Program-made: the position numbers and the translations under genes | Part shown: one piece after another, positions 5,391-6,340 of the stretch | How the letters are laid out: every line of letters starts with the position of its first letter | Position numbering within the stretch: the stretch's first letter is position 1 | Notes under the pieces: generated by a model | Told to the model about the DNA's origin: nothing | The model's database searches: none | Seen by the model: only the letters and a program-made list of their open reading frames with translations | Source: an uncultured Oscillospiraceae bacterium | GTDB taxonomy: Bacteria; Bacillota; Clostridia; Oscillospirales; Oscillospiraceae | DNA length: 6,340 nt | Assembly: GCA_934636305.1 (NCBI GenBank) | Contig: CAKUAM010000097.1 | Span: forward strand, 1 to 6,340 | Reading direction: 5' to 3'

Positions 5391-5418
5391 GGGGAGCGCC
5401 GTGGCTGCGGCGCTCCCC
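5391..5418 (-). terminator. Terminator-like hairpin after the AGCS symporter gene
   Basis: GGGGAGCGCC (5391-5400) pairs perfectly with 5409-5418, extendable by one G-C pair, giving a loop of six. It starts 12 bases beyond the symporter stop on the minus strand. The immediate tail is A-rich (ATAAAAAG); a T-run of seven appears only about 25 bases later (5360-5366). Termination may therefore be incomplete, with some read-through into the regulator. Confidence 0.6.
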
Positions 5419-5430
5419 GGAACGATGGGA

Positions 5431-6340
5431 TCAGTCTTTGCCGATGTAGGCCAGCGGCTCGGAAACGGGCTTGGTTTTGAGAATGTATTTATCGTTGTAG
5501 TCGTGATAAATCTTCATAAATACGCCGGACAGCGCAATGAGCGCAACGGCATTCGGCAGGCACCACAGACCGGAGGCAATGTCCACAACCGTCCAGATAA
5601 GATCCGGTGTGTTGCCAAGGGCGATGAAGCCGGGGACAAGCCAGATAACACGGATGATGAACTTGAACACCTTCGAGGTTTCCATCTTCGGGAAGATGTA
5701 GAAGAAGGCAGATTCATAGTTGATTTCCCAGCCGACCATGGTGGAGAACGCGAACAGTGCCAGCGGAATGGTAACCAGCAGGTTGCCGATGGTTGTGCCG
5801 TAGGTTGCGTCGAAGGCGGACATGGTGAGCGCCTCGGCCTTCAGGCCGGAGGCCCAGATATCGCTGCCGGAGCACATGATGGCAAGGGAGGTCATGGTGC
5901 AGACAACGATGGTATCGACGAAAACCTCGAACGAACCGTACAGACCTTCCTTGAACGGATGGTCAGTGATCGCAGTGGCATGCGTGATGGGCGATGAGCC
6001 GCAGCCAGCCTCATTGGAGAACGTGCCGCGCGCGGCACCCTGGCGCAGGGCCAGAGCCAGCGTCGAGCCGGCCAGACCACCGATAGCAGGCATCGGGGCA
6101 AACGCATACTTGAAGATAGCGGCGAATGCCTGCGGGACAAAGCGGATATTCACGAAGATAACACCCAACGCACCGACAACATAGATCAGGCACATGGCGG
6201 GGGTGACCTTCTCGCAGAATTTGCCGATGCCCTTGACACCGCCAATGAGAACCGCGCCGCAGATAACGGCTGCAACAACGGTTATAATCCATGCGGGAAT
6301 GTGGAAGGTCCGTTCCAGTGCGGTGGACATGGTATAGGGC
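5431..6340 (-). CDS. AGCS family sodium:alanine/glycine-type symporter, C-terminal part
   Basis: The frame is open through the right edge (three further codons upstream of the ATG at 6330), so this is the C-terminal part, about 302 residues of a protein normally around 450-480; the ATG at 6330 is internal. It imports small neutral amino acids with sodium across the cytoplasmic membrane. The family signature is clear: FAPMPAIGGLAGST (77-90, numbered from the internal Met), GAARGTFSNEAGCGSSPITHA (98-118) and FEVFVDTIVVCTMTSL (134-149), followed by hydrophobic helices at about 181-199, 222-240 and 255-271 and a short cytosolic tail. The usual NEAGLGSAP reads NEAGCGSSP here, and the region TMVGWEINYES (197-207) departs from the common GWSYYGE, so substrate preference may differ. 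It is codirectional with the regulator-PLP enzyme operon but separated by a hairpin and a promoter. Confidence 0.92.
   Translation of the reverse strand, partial: PYTMSTALERTFHIPAWIITVVAAVICGAVLIGGVKGIGKFCEKVTPAMCLIYVVGALGVIFVNIRFVPQAFAAIFKYAFAPMPAIGGLAGSTLALALRQGAARGTFSNEAGCGSSPITHATAITDHPFKEGLYGSFEVFVDTIVVCTMTSLAIMCSGSDIWASGLKAEALTMSAFDATYGTTIGNLLVTIPLALFAFSTMVGWEINYESAFFYIFPKMETSKVFKFIIRVIWLVPGFIALGNTPDLIWTVVDIASGLWCLPNAVALIALSGVFMKIYHDYNDKYILKTKPVSEPLAYIGKD

Noticed and set aside
5170..5997. 275-codon plus-strand frame across the regulator 5' end and the symporter.
   Set aside because: Antisense shadow of two recognisable genes, passing through the promoter, dyad and terminator hairpin; no recognisable domain.

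Overview
The window looks like chromosomal DNA from a gut Firmicute of the Oscillospiraceae/Ruminococcaceae type (Faecalibacterium-, Subdoligranulum- or Gemmiger-like). This rests on moderately high GC in the coding DNA, strong AGGAGG-type ribosome binding sites, sigma-A-like promoters, and the families present: a PFL/UPF0210 protein, an ECF-type S component, a ribbon-helix-helix protein, a YheO-like regulator and an AGCS symporter. The taxonomic guess is an inference. No tRNA, rRNA, CRISPR array, transposase or phage gene is visible.

Layout, left to right. (1) Positions 1-405 hold the 3' end of a UPF0210/PFL-family gene on the plus strand, closed by a strong terminator. (2) Positions 506-1036 hold a small six-helix membrane protein resembling an ECF transporter substrate-binding (S) subunit. 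It has its own promoter, whose -35 lies inside the preceding terminator. (3) Positions 1037-1386 are a convergent non-coding stretch with two strong hairpins, possibly a dispersed intergenic repeat. (4) On the minus strand, a 58-residue ribbon-helix-helix protein (2625-2801) overlaps by ATGA the start of a zinc-ribbon threonine synthase, thrC (1387-2628). (5) A 50-residue protein of unknown function (2911-3063, plus strand) is transcribed divergently from that pair, from a short AT-rich region carrying repeated ATTGCAAT-like sites. (6) A terminator at 3064-3094 separates it from a second minus-strand pair: a YheO/DauR-like PAS-HTH regulator (4596-5252, TTG start) overlapping by ATGA a 492-residue fold-type II PLP enzyme of unknown substrate (3121-4599). 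(7) Upstream of the regulator is an extended -10 promoter with a perfect 10-bp-arm dyad centred on the -10 box. (8) At the right edge, the 3' part of an AGCS sodium:amino-acid symporter gene (5431-6340, minus strand) ends at a hairpin.

The right half reads as an amino-acid handling locus: an AGCS transporter, a ligand-sensing regulator and a PLP enzyme coupled to it. The centre repeats the same design with a different regulator class, RHH coupled to threonine synthase. The dyad over the regulator promoter and the repeated sites in the RHH promoter both suggest autoregulation. The substrate of the 492-residue enzyme is not evident. No wholly novel multi-gene system is apparent; the most interesting points are the two regulator-PLP enzyme couplings and their operators.
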